Assembly (NCBI RefSeq): GCF_002234675.1 | Contig: NC_019859.2 | Location: 28,453,973-28,517,972 of the forward strand | Direction of reading: 5' to 3' | Origin: Oryzias latipes | Lineage: Eukaryota; Chordata; Actinopteri; Beloniformes; Adrianichthyidae | DNA: 64,000 bases | Part shown: positions 12,029 to 24,100 of the stretch, piece by piece | Layout: each line of letters starts with the position of its first letter | How positions within the stretch are numbered: position 1 is the first letter of the stretch | The notes under the pieces: generated by a model | The model's input: only the letters and a program-made list of their open reading frames with translations | Told to the model about the DNA's origin: nothing | Database searches by the model: none | Translations under genes and position numbers: made by a program

Positions 12029-12187
12029 TCACACAGATACCTGGCTGTTCTGGAGATGGCAGTGCACCTCATTCTGTGGGGAAAGCAAGATGCAGTCCTG
12101 AGCTGTGCTTTTCTCTGTGCGAGGGGCACTGGGATCGCCATCATCCACGCCACTGACAGTGCACCGCAGGCTCCTTACACACAGCAC
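12029..12187 (-). CDS. sstr5: sstr5 coding exon 4 (cytoplasmic tail)
   Basis: 52 codons plus a TGA stop, after acceptor TTGTGCCCTGCAG|GTG. The first residues, 'VLCVRS', continue 'SFRK' exactly as 'FQKVLCLRK' does in human SSTR5, in the same phase 0. The rest is a Ser/Thr-containing hydrophilic tail ('[17 protein letters not shown]') ending 'NSQVSV'. It lies 12.2 kb from exon 3, but no other gene on this strand explains it. Transcript evidence would settle it. Confidence 0.82.
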   Translation of the reverse strand: MLCVRSLRCTVSGVDDGDPSAPRTEKSTAQDCILLSPQNEVHCHLQNSQVSV

Positions 12188-15100
12188 CTGCAGGGCACAA
12201 CAAAGCACAGACACACACAGACTATCAGGGGACAAAAGAATGAGTTGTAGTAATCAGACCTACAGATAAGCAGATTCTGTAAGTAATAAAGAGTGGAACA
12301 GTGAATGATGCGGCTAAACAGCGTTAAGGACCGCTGTGGGCTAAGCTCTGGCTTCTCTGTCAGACACGCGTCCAATAAAAAGTCCAAACGTCTGCCTCGC
12401 TGCAAAATATTTATTTTCTCCTGCAGGTTTCCAAGCCAAACAGTTCTTACAATCGACAAATTCAATATTCCCGCAGTGATGATATGTGATCATCGCAGCT
12501 CGCCCCACTTACTCATCCATTCTGCTTCACCAGTGAGTCAGTGAGCACCACAACCTGGCTGATGGCGCAGCGCTTCATCAGTGCCACCTCCAATGACATA
12601 GAAAATCCCAAAGAAAATAACTTTATAACTATAACTGCTAAATAAATGGGGATTTCTCTTCAATATTCAAATTTTTTGAAACCCAATTTATGTAAAAATA
12701 AACAAATACTAAGTCCAATTTTTTTAATGGAATTGTGGAAATGAATACACTTTTCCATGATACTCAACATTTTGGGAAAGGGTCAATATATTGGAAAATA
12801 ACTTTTTCATTTACATGTAACTGTTTTATGTCAGATGGGCAGCTGCTAAATTAGGTGGGTGGAAGTGTTAAAGTGGGTTTCCTAAACTGATAAATTAGTT
12901 TATTGATAATAAGGTCTAATCAGCAAATTGTCATCAGCAAACAGTGAAACTGATTTTAAATCTTTTTAAAATTTTGCTTAGGGTAAGGATGTATATGATG
13001 AAGAGGCATGACACAGGAGGGCTGAAGCATAAAGGCCCGTACACACCGGGACGAATATTCGCCAGGCGTTATTCGCCAGCGTTTTTCGCCATGTTTTTTG
13101 TGTTCACACCCAGGCGATCTTCGCTGACGATGAGCCGAGCAAACATGCAATTTCAGTCCCTGACATTAGATGGCGCTTAATGTAAAACAGATATACTCCT
13201 GTACACAAGGTGGATCTGCGCAACTTTACGCTTCTTAAAGTCGCTTTTCACTCAGAAGAGAGCAAGTATTTATGCGCTTGTCAGAATCAAACAAAGAAAA
13301 CATGAATATTTCAAGCACCAGTAACTCTAACTGGTGCTTGGTTCGGGTATATTTTAGAATGTCCGTCATTATTTCTTCGCGGCTGTGTAGACGCTACTTG
13401 GCGTCTATCTTCTTCGCTGGTATGTGTGCTCAGAAAGGCAGTTTTGTGTTTGAGCGCCCCCAAGTAGTGTTTTACTGTAACTTCAGAAGCTCCAGACACG
13501 TGTGCAAAAGCACCATTCTCATTGGTCGAACAGATTTCGACGCGGCACGTCAAACCAAAAAAACGTACCCGAGGCGTTTTTTAAAAAGTGACGCTTTGAC
13601 GCGTGGCGTTTTTTCGCATCGGTGTGCACACTCACATTGGTGCCCTTTGTTTAGTCACGAAGCGTTAAACGTCGGCGAAAATCGCAGGGCGAAATTCGTC
13701 CTGGTGTGAACAGGCCTTAAGGCTGAAAGTGAGTGCAGCCTAAGACCGGGGATGGATATAATCTACTCAGGAGGATAGAGTGGAAGGAGGACAAGACGGA
13801 TAACAAACCAGAGTTAGCAGCAATGACAGAAGTCATTGAGGATTTGGATGAAAGCTGTTTTTTGCTTTGAAAGCGGCCTGGAAAGGTTCATGAGGGTTAT
13901 CAGACACAAGGTGAACATGGACGGCAGCAATTTTTTTTCAAAAATGTTAAAGATGAGGGTTACGTTGGAGATGGGGCAAAAATAATTCAGAGGTGGCTGT
14001 GGATCTGAAGGTTGCAGATTCAGTTCCCGCCTTGCCTGCCCAAGTGTCAAGGCGTCACTTGAAAGACTCCGAACAGTAATCCTGAAAGTCATTGATTCTA
14101 AGGTACGAACAGAACTTGCGATTCTCTGAGGCTGACCACTTTGCCATTGCACCATAGCCGCCCCACAGAACTAATAAAAGTAGTTCTATATCCATCCATT
14201 TTCTGAACCTGGTGACTCCCTTTTGGGGTCAAGGGGTTGCTGGAACCTGTTGAGTGAAGGCGAGGTACAGGTCGCAAGTCTGTCGCAGCGCCTTGATAGA
14301 TCAGTAAAAGTTTATCATTTATTTAAAAAAAATGACAGACTTGGAAATATATAACGGATAAAGGAAAGATGAAGGTTTAAATATCTGATTTCAAATCAAG
14401 CATGTTTAAAAATGATGAGAAATTCTAATAAACAATAAAGGGATAAAAGGAATGAGTGAAGCAAATATTTAATAACCAATTATTGATCTATTGATTATTA
14501 GAGTGCTTGTAGCTGAGTTTATGTAACCATAAAGTAAACATTAATGATTAAATATTTCAGAATAATTCTGAGTAAATATTACCATGTAAATGTAACTAAG
14601 TAAATATTACTGAATAGATGTAACTGAATACATGTGAAAAGCATCAGTTACCGCCCACCTGAGATCTAAGGATATGTTTCAAAATGACTAAATTCAATCA
14701 TCCACTTGCCCCCATCACACACCTAAAACATAGAAACCTTTTGTGAGTCAAGTCTCAGTGTTGTAAAAATGTTCCAGCCTTTGTTGAAGTTTTTTGCTTT
14801 CATGTGGTTCAGATGAATAGGAGGAATGGTTTTCTCTTACCAGCCTGAAGGACAGCAGCACAATGAAGGTGATGAAGATTATGTTTGTCTTCACTCTGCA
14901 GCTGCTTAAGTTGATTAAACGTGATGTCTTAATTAAAAAAGTCAAGCTTCATAAATGTTTTTCCACACTGCTCTATCTGCATTTGACAGGATGTAGGTTC
15001 TGCAATAGACGGGACAGGTTTTGGCAGCCCCACGGGACTTCAACAATCCCTTTTAGGGTCCCAGTGGATGGATGGATGGATGGATGGATGGATGGATGGA

Positions 15101-18100
15101 TAAGGGATGGATGGATGGATAAGGGATGGATGGATGGATGGATAAGGGATGGATGGATGGATAAGGGATGGATGGATGGATGGATGAAAAATTTAGACCC
15201 TACAGTTTTTAATAACTACAGAAGTGTGTCCAACTTGCCATTTTTAATTAAGATTTTTTATTTAGCTGAATGAGTTTCTCTGACAGAACAACATCTTTGA
15301 GATGAACCAGTCTGTTTTTAGAATGAACCAGAGTACAGAGACTACCTTATTATAGTTCAATAATGTTGTCACATGTGCCTTGGATTAGATTATTAGAGTA
15401 CTACAGTATCTAACTACTGCTTTATTTACTGTTGCCTGGGTCGCAAATTTAAAGTGGGGCTGCTGCTCAGTGCTTAGAAAAATCAAAACAAATCTGCGCC
15501 ACTGTTGGTTTGCTATTATCAAATATATCACAGAGTTTGGAAAGGTCTGAAACCTGCGAATTGGTGCCCCCCGCTGCTGTACGCACTCCTGTCTTTAGCC
15601 GCGTCTACATGGGCAAAAGTAATCGGAATGAATGCCTGATTGGAAAGAAAATGCGTCATGTAAACGCGCCGTTCGGAATACTCTGCCCCGATCAGACTCA
15701 TTCGGATCAGAATTTCTTTCCGATCGAGATAGGTGGGTTATACCGATCGTTTATCCGATCGTGGAGCATGTAAAAGATCATTCCGATCGTGTGTCACTAC
15801 TGCTCTGGGTTACATCATGCATAGATGGTGTTTCGCTGAGAGAAAGCTTTGGAGTGCATACGGGACCACCAGCTGCTCTGCGGACGCCCCGTGAAAAGCA
15901 CTGCTCTGCTCTCGCCCCGCTGGGTCTCCCCTCTATTTCACCCCTCACGAGGGAGATTCGGAGTAGGAGCGCTTCGTGCCCCCCGACGCTCACTCGGTCC
16001 ACTGGCACCCGAGTGAGCAGAGCAGCTGGATTAATAATTTTGTGTCTGAGGGGGGGAAGGGTGCTTTTTTACGAGTGTGTTTTGTTGTTTTGTTATGTGT
16101 GGGAGAATTCAGCGAGCCGTCCCGCCGCTCTGGGTTAGCGGCTGCAGGACTCAGGAGGAACCGTGTTCGAACCGAGCTCAGGCCGCTAGCTCACAGAGTG
16201 GCTTTGGGGCGGTTTGTGAACTTTTCAGAGCAGAAATAAATGTCGCTCAGTCCTTAGAAACTGTTCAGTCAACGTGGATTTGTGTTTCCAGTTGTGTGTG
16301 TTTCCAGTTGTGTCCCGACAAAATAAAGGCTGCTGTTATTCTCACACATTTACGTGTGCGTTACGTTTTGATCAGGCTAATCAAGTTGTTAGCCCGTGTT
16401 AGCCTGTCCTAAGCTTTCGTCCAGCTTAATTCTTCCACAAAAAAGCACTGACCACACAGATTAAATATAACGATGAGCGAACAGGCACTTCATAATATTC
16501 ATAACATTAATAAAAGCACGTTTGGAAGATAGTCTCGTATTACGGAGCTGCTGCACATACTGTCTGTCTGTGGCAGCGGTTTGTTAACAAATTTCCGCAT
16601 CCGGGTGATTTTACACTACTGCGCAGTGCGCATGCCCAAATTATTCATTCCGACCGAAAGTGTGAGCCATGGGAACGTTTGTTCTAATCGGAAAAAGGTT
16701 TTCTGTGCCCATGTGCACGAGTGAATTTTAACCCGACTATTGATCCGATCAAGATATTCTGCCCATGTAACCGCGGCTTTTGAGAAGCTGCCCCAAATGT
16801 GTGTGAAGGAAAAGGGGAGGGTTAGTGGGCACAGGCAGCAACGTGAGCACGGAGTTCAACCTTGATTGCTCAGCGCTTGGATTACTCAGCTCCTGCTAAT
16901 AATATCCTTCTTTATCAACTATTGTAATTTTATTAGGTGCCTTTATTTTCCACCTCAAATGTATTTTTGATCGGGGGGGGCCCAGCGGCGCTGGATGGGC
17001 TGCCCATCTACACCTGGGGCTGGGATCGGCCCTTCCCTGGCTCTGGGGCGGGACGGGACAACCCTCTTGGGGCCCCCGGTCGCTCTGGGTGTCATCCGCT
17101 TCGGCTGCGGGGTCTGGGGTGGGGTGGGGTGGGGGGTCTTGTCGGCCCTGTCCTGTGGGGGGGCATTCTGGGGGAGGGGGGGGCACTATTGGTACGGGGC
17201 AGGGGGGGTTGAGGGGTCGGGGTCTCCGCTGAGGCCATCGGCGGTTCCCCCGGCCGGTTGGCTGCCTCGGTCCCGTCGAGGCCTGACCAGAGCTCTTCTG
17301 GGGCCGGCGTTTGGGGGTGGGGGCCTGGGCTTGCTCCGGGGGGGGCGACGCTTTCTGGCTCCTCTCTCTCTGTGTGGGGTGGGTGGTGCTGGGCCTGGGG
17401 TGTCGGCGCCTCTGGGGGTGGGGCCACAGGGCTGGGCGGGCCTGGCCCCTTTGCTGGGGGGGGGGGGGGGGACGGCTGTTTGACCACCGGGGGACAGTCT
17501 ACCAGCTGTCCCCAACTTACCCCCTTCCTCATATAACCTCATATTAGGGTGAGGGGGTGGGGGGCTTAGCCTGCGATGAGCCTTGGGGGGGGGGGGTTAC
17601 TTGGCAGTGGCCCCCCTCCTATGGTTGCCGTATGGAGTGGACCCCCCTCTTTCGGTTTTATTTGCACCTTAGACATGTAGGGCCCTTGGTAGGGGGGGTG
17701 CTTGGACATCACTGCCAGCAAGCAGCAGATGTCCTCCTAGCACCTTACCCGCCAATTTTAACCGCACCTTAGACATTTAGGGCCCCTTGGTGGGGAGGGT
17801 GAGGGGACGTCACTGTGAGTAATCAGGAGATGTCGCCTTAGTGCCCTACCCGCCAATTTTAACTGCACCCCCCTTAGTACACACACCCCTCCCCCCTCAA
17901 TATATACATCCCAACATAAACACACACACATGCACACACACACCCTCTCAAACACACATACACGCACACACATTTTGCAAGGAAGGTGGGACCTAGGACC
18001 ATCTGTCCCCTACCTCTCCCCTGGTGGGGGGTACGGGCCCCTTTGCAACGGTGGCCGTGTCCCCGGGGTGTCGGCTTCCTGGGCCCGGCGGTGCTCTCTC

Positions 18101-21100
18101 CGCGCGGTGGGGGGGTTCACATTACATCTGAGCCGGGGGTGTTCGTGTCCCTGGGGTTCTGGTTCTTGCTCCTGAGCACTGGGCCCGGCCAAATTTCCAA
18201 CTGTGGCGGAGCCTGGTCGGGCCATATTTACAACACCCCTTGTGGGCCCTCTTTTTTCCCCGGGGTTCCAACCGTGGGCCGGGCGGATGGCTGCCTGGAG
18301 TGCGGAGTGGGTCTCCCTTGGGGGGTCCTGGCCTGTACCTGGGGTTGGGGCGGGGGGATGCCCGGAACACCTGGGTGTTGGTGGGGTGCTCGTCTGGGGC
18401 TGTGGGCGTCCTTCTCCGGTGGAGCCCTGCGTTGGGCTCTCCCGGCGCGGCGGGGGGGCTGCTCTCCTGGTTGGGCTGGGGCGGCGCTCTCTTTCCCTCC
18501 GTGCCTCCCTGCTCTCTGGCTCTGGGGGCCTTGCGGCGGTCCTGCTGGCCCTGGCCTGGGTGGCGGGCTTGGTCGCCCGGGCGGTGGTTGTTCCCTGCCG
18601 GTTCCCGTGTGGCGTTGGGGGGATTCCGGCTGCCGCTGCTGCTGCGGTGGGGGTCTTGGGGTGGGGATGGCTGGGCACTCTCCCTCCTTCTTTTCACATT
18701 CCACCATCCATTTTAGAAGAACATAAACACTCACCTGAGCACAGGTGTTAGCTCACCTTTGCACTAACAGTTTGCATGATTGAATGACTGAAATATTTCA
18801 CACTAGTTGGTTTTAAGGCATAAGTATGCGTGTGAACACTATCTGTTTAGTGTGCATGTCGACAGGTGGACATTTTTGCAGCTAGCAGGTGTGTTTATAA
18901 CATTTGAGTGTGTGTGTGGACAGGCCCCGCCCTTTTTGTACTACATTTGAACCTTACTATAATGATTAACAACCAGTAAACTTGTTGCTTTAAGCTGCTT
19001 CATGGTCTTATCCCCCTTCCCCTCCTATTATCACCCTCCTACCCCCCCTCTCTCTCTCTAACATCCCTCCCTTTTCTTCCCTCCTTTCCTTTTCCGTCCG
19101 GTCCAACACCAAAGATTTTCAAACATGATTAAAATTAATAAAGTTTGGCCTCAATTACAAAAGGGGTTTATTCAGACATACCTTTGGTTTGTCTAACGAT
19201 TAATAACCCCTCTTGTTAAAGTAAAATATGTCCAACACAAGAGGCCCTCAGCTCTCATCTGTCTGCCCAGCTGTTGGACAGGACAAGTTAAAAAAAAGAA
19301 AAAAAAAGAAAATGTATTTTTGATGTTTGCCTGTCGTTTAGGTGGTGTTGGTAACCTTTTTGACATAAAGACAGAAGGTAATGCTGTGCTTTTTGAGGTC
19401 ATAAATAAACAATAGATAATTTGTTTATGAAAGAATTGAGTTTTTTTTAAATATTGTTACTGTTGGTGTTGCACAAAATTAGGAAAATGCCAAATGTTTT
19501 TTGGAGTAATCCCAGTGTCTTGTGACAAAATACTTTGCCAAACATGGAACCAGCAACAGGAGTTCCTAGCCAGACAAAGCCGGCGGGGTTTGCTACTTTG
19601 TTGCTGAAGCACGGTCAACAGCGCCAATGTCTGAACTCTGCAACCAAGGCCATCATGTCACGGCTACAAATCAACCCATCTGCAAGTGATGCATCCGGTG
19701 CGATTCCTCCGGTCGCTCAGTGATTAGCAGCTGCCGGAGGTGGCGCCTCTGGAGCAACGCTCACTGACGCACAGAGACCTAGAAGACATTACCCTTCCCC
19801 TCGTATGCTGTTCTCATACAACAGCTTTGGGCAGTGTGTAACCCTTATGCTATCCTAGGCACTTTAACGTTGGGAGTTGGGTCATTTAGACCCACCAGAC
19901 AGTGAGCTAAACCTTTTTTCTTCAATGATTTTCGATCTCCACTGGTATCCATGGATTACATGAAATCTTTCCACCTTTATCCACCTTTGTCATGGTAGGG
20001 AGAACACGTCAATGTAAGGGTGGGGTCATCTAGCACAAGGGTTAAGCATCCAGTAGACGGCAAAGGCCCCGGGGAGCAGCTATACATGAGCGCAGCCGCC
20101 TACTCGTTGTGATTCCGGACTCTGTTGGCGTGCACAGGCTGGACAATGAGCTCTCTGACGGCTTTTCTTGAGGGACTCACTGCAGAGCTGCAGCGGGACT
20201 CGCGTGCCACGACAGGGGATTATCCTTGGATCAACTTATAGCTCTCACCATCAAACTGGATAACCTGCTGAGAACCAGGCGACCGCGCAATCCAGCCTTA
20301 GCGAACGTCATGCCCGTCTTACCGTTTCTCCCAGGGCCCGCTGGCTCCAAACACGAGGCCATGCAACTCGGCTCCATCCAGAGGAGAAAGCTGGGTGGTA
20401 TTGTTTATGCCTTCCTTACTGCCTCTGCCTTCCTTACTGAGTCTTATATATGGACCTGATCTTCCTGATCCTGTTTCTGACTGTTTGCCTGCCGCCCGCC
20501 CCGGCTCTCGCCTGGATCCTGATTACCCCTTTTATTTCTCTTTTGCTCTCATGCTTCTAATTGAAACCTGCCTGCCTGACCCTGATTTAGCTTTGTGTAT
20601 TTTTAGCTGAGTTTTGGCTTTTCAGTGAAGAATTTTGAAGTTCTCTGATAAAAATCATTTTTTTGACATGTACCTGTGGCATTTTTCTTATGAAAGAGAA
20701 CTTATGTAATAAATCATTTTGCATTTCTGCAAAATCGCTGTCAATCAAAGACGCTCAGTTTAAATTAATGAGCTGTTGTAATGTCACAACAGCCCAGGAG
20801 CGCATGCGTATTGCGCAAACTGCCTGATTTTTCCTGTCCAGCGTGCACAAGCTCAGGAGAAGAGAGTATGGCACATTGCTGCGCTCCCCGCATGCATTTT
20901 GAGTGCATTCATCCACCTTCGGATCTCTGTCTGGTCACCAGCTCGCCTCCCGGGAGCCAGCATAGTAATTGGGATTGCACCAGCTCCTTCTGCCCTGTGA
21001 AAGACTGTCCATGGTGTACTCGCCTTCGTCCAACCGTAGTCGATTCTGTTGGGCGATTTGGGATCAGACTGGTACCAAATCTCGCTGCGTTGCCTCCAGA

Positions 21101-24100
21101 CTTTTGCGCCGCATCCATCGCTCAAATCGCTCCACAGATCGCGCCTGTACCATTGACTTAATATTAAAACTTGCTGCCTCTGCCCCCAATCGCATTTGAT
21201 TTGAACGCAGTTTAACCATAACCTGTAATCCCAAACTTAACCCTTCCTCTGGAAAATTACGTGCGAGTAGTTACTTTCTTTCCAGCATTTCATTTTATTT
21301 ACTGTACAAGGTAATTCAACACATTTTTAGTTTCAGAGACTACTGTCAGTTTGTGTCGTTTGTGCCCCCGCCCTGGTGTCAAGCTCTTCATTCATGCAAG
21401 AAGAAGCTTGCAGAAAAGGGGGATCGAGGACGGGGCTATTCAGGTCAGCACCGATGGCCACGCCCATGTAGAGAAGATTTTGGCAACAGACACAACAAAT
21501 AAACATGAAATATGACTTTTAAAGGCATTTTAAAAAATGTCATGGGGGACTTTAAGGAGTTTCTGAAGTGCTCAAATAAGTTGTGCTCCCGCTGTTCATT
21601 TGTGTATTGTTGCTCACATGGAAATTGCAGTTTAAGGGCAAAGGTCCAGGTTGTGTCTCATGATGGACACAAATATCTGATGGATTGGATGGAGAAGATC
21701 TTCAGATCTCTGAGAGGATGTGCAAATGAGAGGATGCCTGTCCTTCTCCCCACACAGATAAATGTTTCAGTTACAACAGTGTTGGACTAAAATATTTATA
21801 AAATAGTTCATATCTTCAATACCCCCACCCCCCTCTGCTCAGCTCTGAATCAAACCTCAGATGAACTTCAGCAACATTTTCAAACATTTGTTCAAACATG
21901 TTCAAACAGTTCAAACATGCTGGTGAGGATAAGCCACATGAAGAAGTGTGTGTTAGGAGAAGAGCAGAAAGTATGGGGGGGTTGAAAATGTTTGCAATTA
22001 AAATTGTGAAATCACTGCAAAGACACCTTGAGTTTTTTCTTTAGTGTTTGTTTCTATCACTTTGAGTGTTGAAGGAGGAAGAATAATCTCTTTCTGTTTA
22101 TCCTCTGTAGTTTTCAAGGCTTATCTGTTGAAGCTCTAATGTCTCTGTGAAGATTGTGTCCTTTAGTTTGCTTTGTTTGATCTCGCTTCTGTTGTTTTCA
22201 CATGTTCTGTTTTCAGGCTTTTCCCTGTCCACCCCCAAGTGCTGCCCCCACATTACTGTCTCTCCTATTTCTATTTGATAATAATCCACTGCTGGCTTCA
22301 GTATATCCTCCTCAGTGTTTTTAGGTCTCTGTTTGTTTCACATCAGCTTTGTCAGCTGTTGTGTTCATGCAGTTTTTAAATTTTAAGATTATTTATCCAT
22401 CCATCCATCCATCCATCCATCCATCCATCCATCCATCCATCCATCCATCCATCCATCCATCCATCCAGACTTCCCTCTCCACAGCCATTTTCTCCAACTC
22501 CTCCAGGAGAACCACAAGGCGTTCCTAGGCCAGTGGGGAGAATAGTCTCTCCAGCATGTCCTGCGTTTCCCTGCAGTTTTCTCCAATGGGACATGCCCGT
22601 AACACCTCCCCCAGGGAGGCATCCAGGAGACATCCAGACTAGATGTCTGAGCCACCTTAACTGGCTCCTCTCAACGTGGAGGAGAAGTAGAGATGTCCAG
22701 CCTGACATCTCCTTCTCGACATGGCATGGATTTTTTAACTGAAAGTGTTGCTCAGTAGTGATTCATGTAGACGGATGGAAATGACGCCTACGACACATCA
22801 GTTATCAAGCACACTGACAGTCTGATAATGGTCTAGCTGTTTGACCCGCGTTTTGAATAGAAAAGGTGTGGCACTTTATAACTTTATAACAGCTTTATAA
22901 CAGACCACACATTGTTACCAGGGTGGGTCGAGTGTTGTGATGAAAATCCCGGCTTGGCTTATTCAACTGTTTTGGAACGGCTCGCTAAGAAGAGTCTCTT
23001 TTGGCCCTCAAACAGCTCTTTTTTTTTTTTTTGCTTTATTTAACTTATTATTAACAATATAAGATCATGCAGAAAATGAATAACTAATGTAAAAAAATGT
23101 GTTTTTATTAATACAAGTGTATATTATACATATTGTTATTTAATTATTCCAGATAAAATGTACAAAATAGAAGATAAACCAAAACCAGCTATTAATAATT
23201 CAACTTTTAATTATTTATATTTTTATATTTCTCCTTTTTGACAACTTTGAAGTCAATCAACACAAAACACTGGAACCACAATCCAGAATAAAAGTTAAAA
23301 TGTGCAAGCCAAATAAAATTCTTCCATTAACTCAGTTTGGTATTTAGAAATACCAAATGTATCAGTTTTGGAAGAGCTGATCTGGTTTTGTCTGTATTGA
23401 TCTGCTCTCTTCTGGAGAAAATTCTCTCAAGTGTCTGTACAGGTTGGTTGTGGAGCTGGTTTTATATGCAGGCTCTACAATCTTCTGTGATCTTTTATTA
23501 TCAATAAAAGTCAATTGGTTCCATATTAAACATTTTTCCTACATTTTGTATTGTTGTAGTCTCTAGTTACCCCATTGCTTTCTCAGTGTCTACCTTTTAC
23601 TTAGTTCATGCTGCTGCACATGTACCCCCCCCCCCCCCCCGCTAAGTGCAAACATCCCCCACCCCCATTTTATTTGTGACTGACACATTACTAGTGGAGA
23701 TAAGCATGATCATAGTTGCCAATTGTTTATCCAAAGTCAATGTTGCTATACAACATATGTGCCACATTAAATGTTGGCACAAAAATTGACAATTACACAC
23801 CATGATCAAACATTTCAGAGAAACATTGACTGAACTTTAAAATCTTCTTGAAGTAATGAGGTTTTGACTGCATGTGTGCTCAGATGTATTAATAACAGAC
23901 AATCAGCAGATGTACATTTATAACTGAAATGATGCGAGCAGAGAGTCAATCTCAGCCCAGTTGGTGACTGAGAGCCCAGACACCCTGCAGACGAACCCCA
24001 CTCAAGCTGCTCAGAAGACACCTCTGCTCCTCTATTTTAAAGAAGGTCAAAGTTTTTTTATTAAGGTTTTAGTTCCAGCTCCTTTGCCTTTTGGAACCTA

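Noticed and set aside
16995..18751. Several long overlapping open frames (up to about 246 residues) on both strands
   Set aside because: They lie in the G-rich part of the retroposon, are open in many frames at once, and encode low-complexity Gly/Pro/Arg text without domains. This is expected from base composition.
22376..22708. 110-residue minus frame as a host gene
   Set aside because: It is the C-terminal end of an RTE/Rex3-type LINE running into its tetranucleotide tail.
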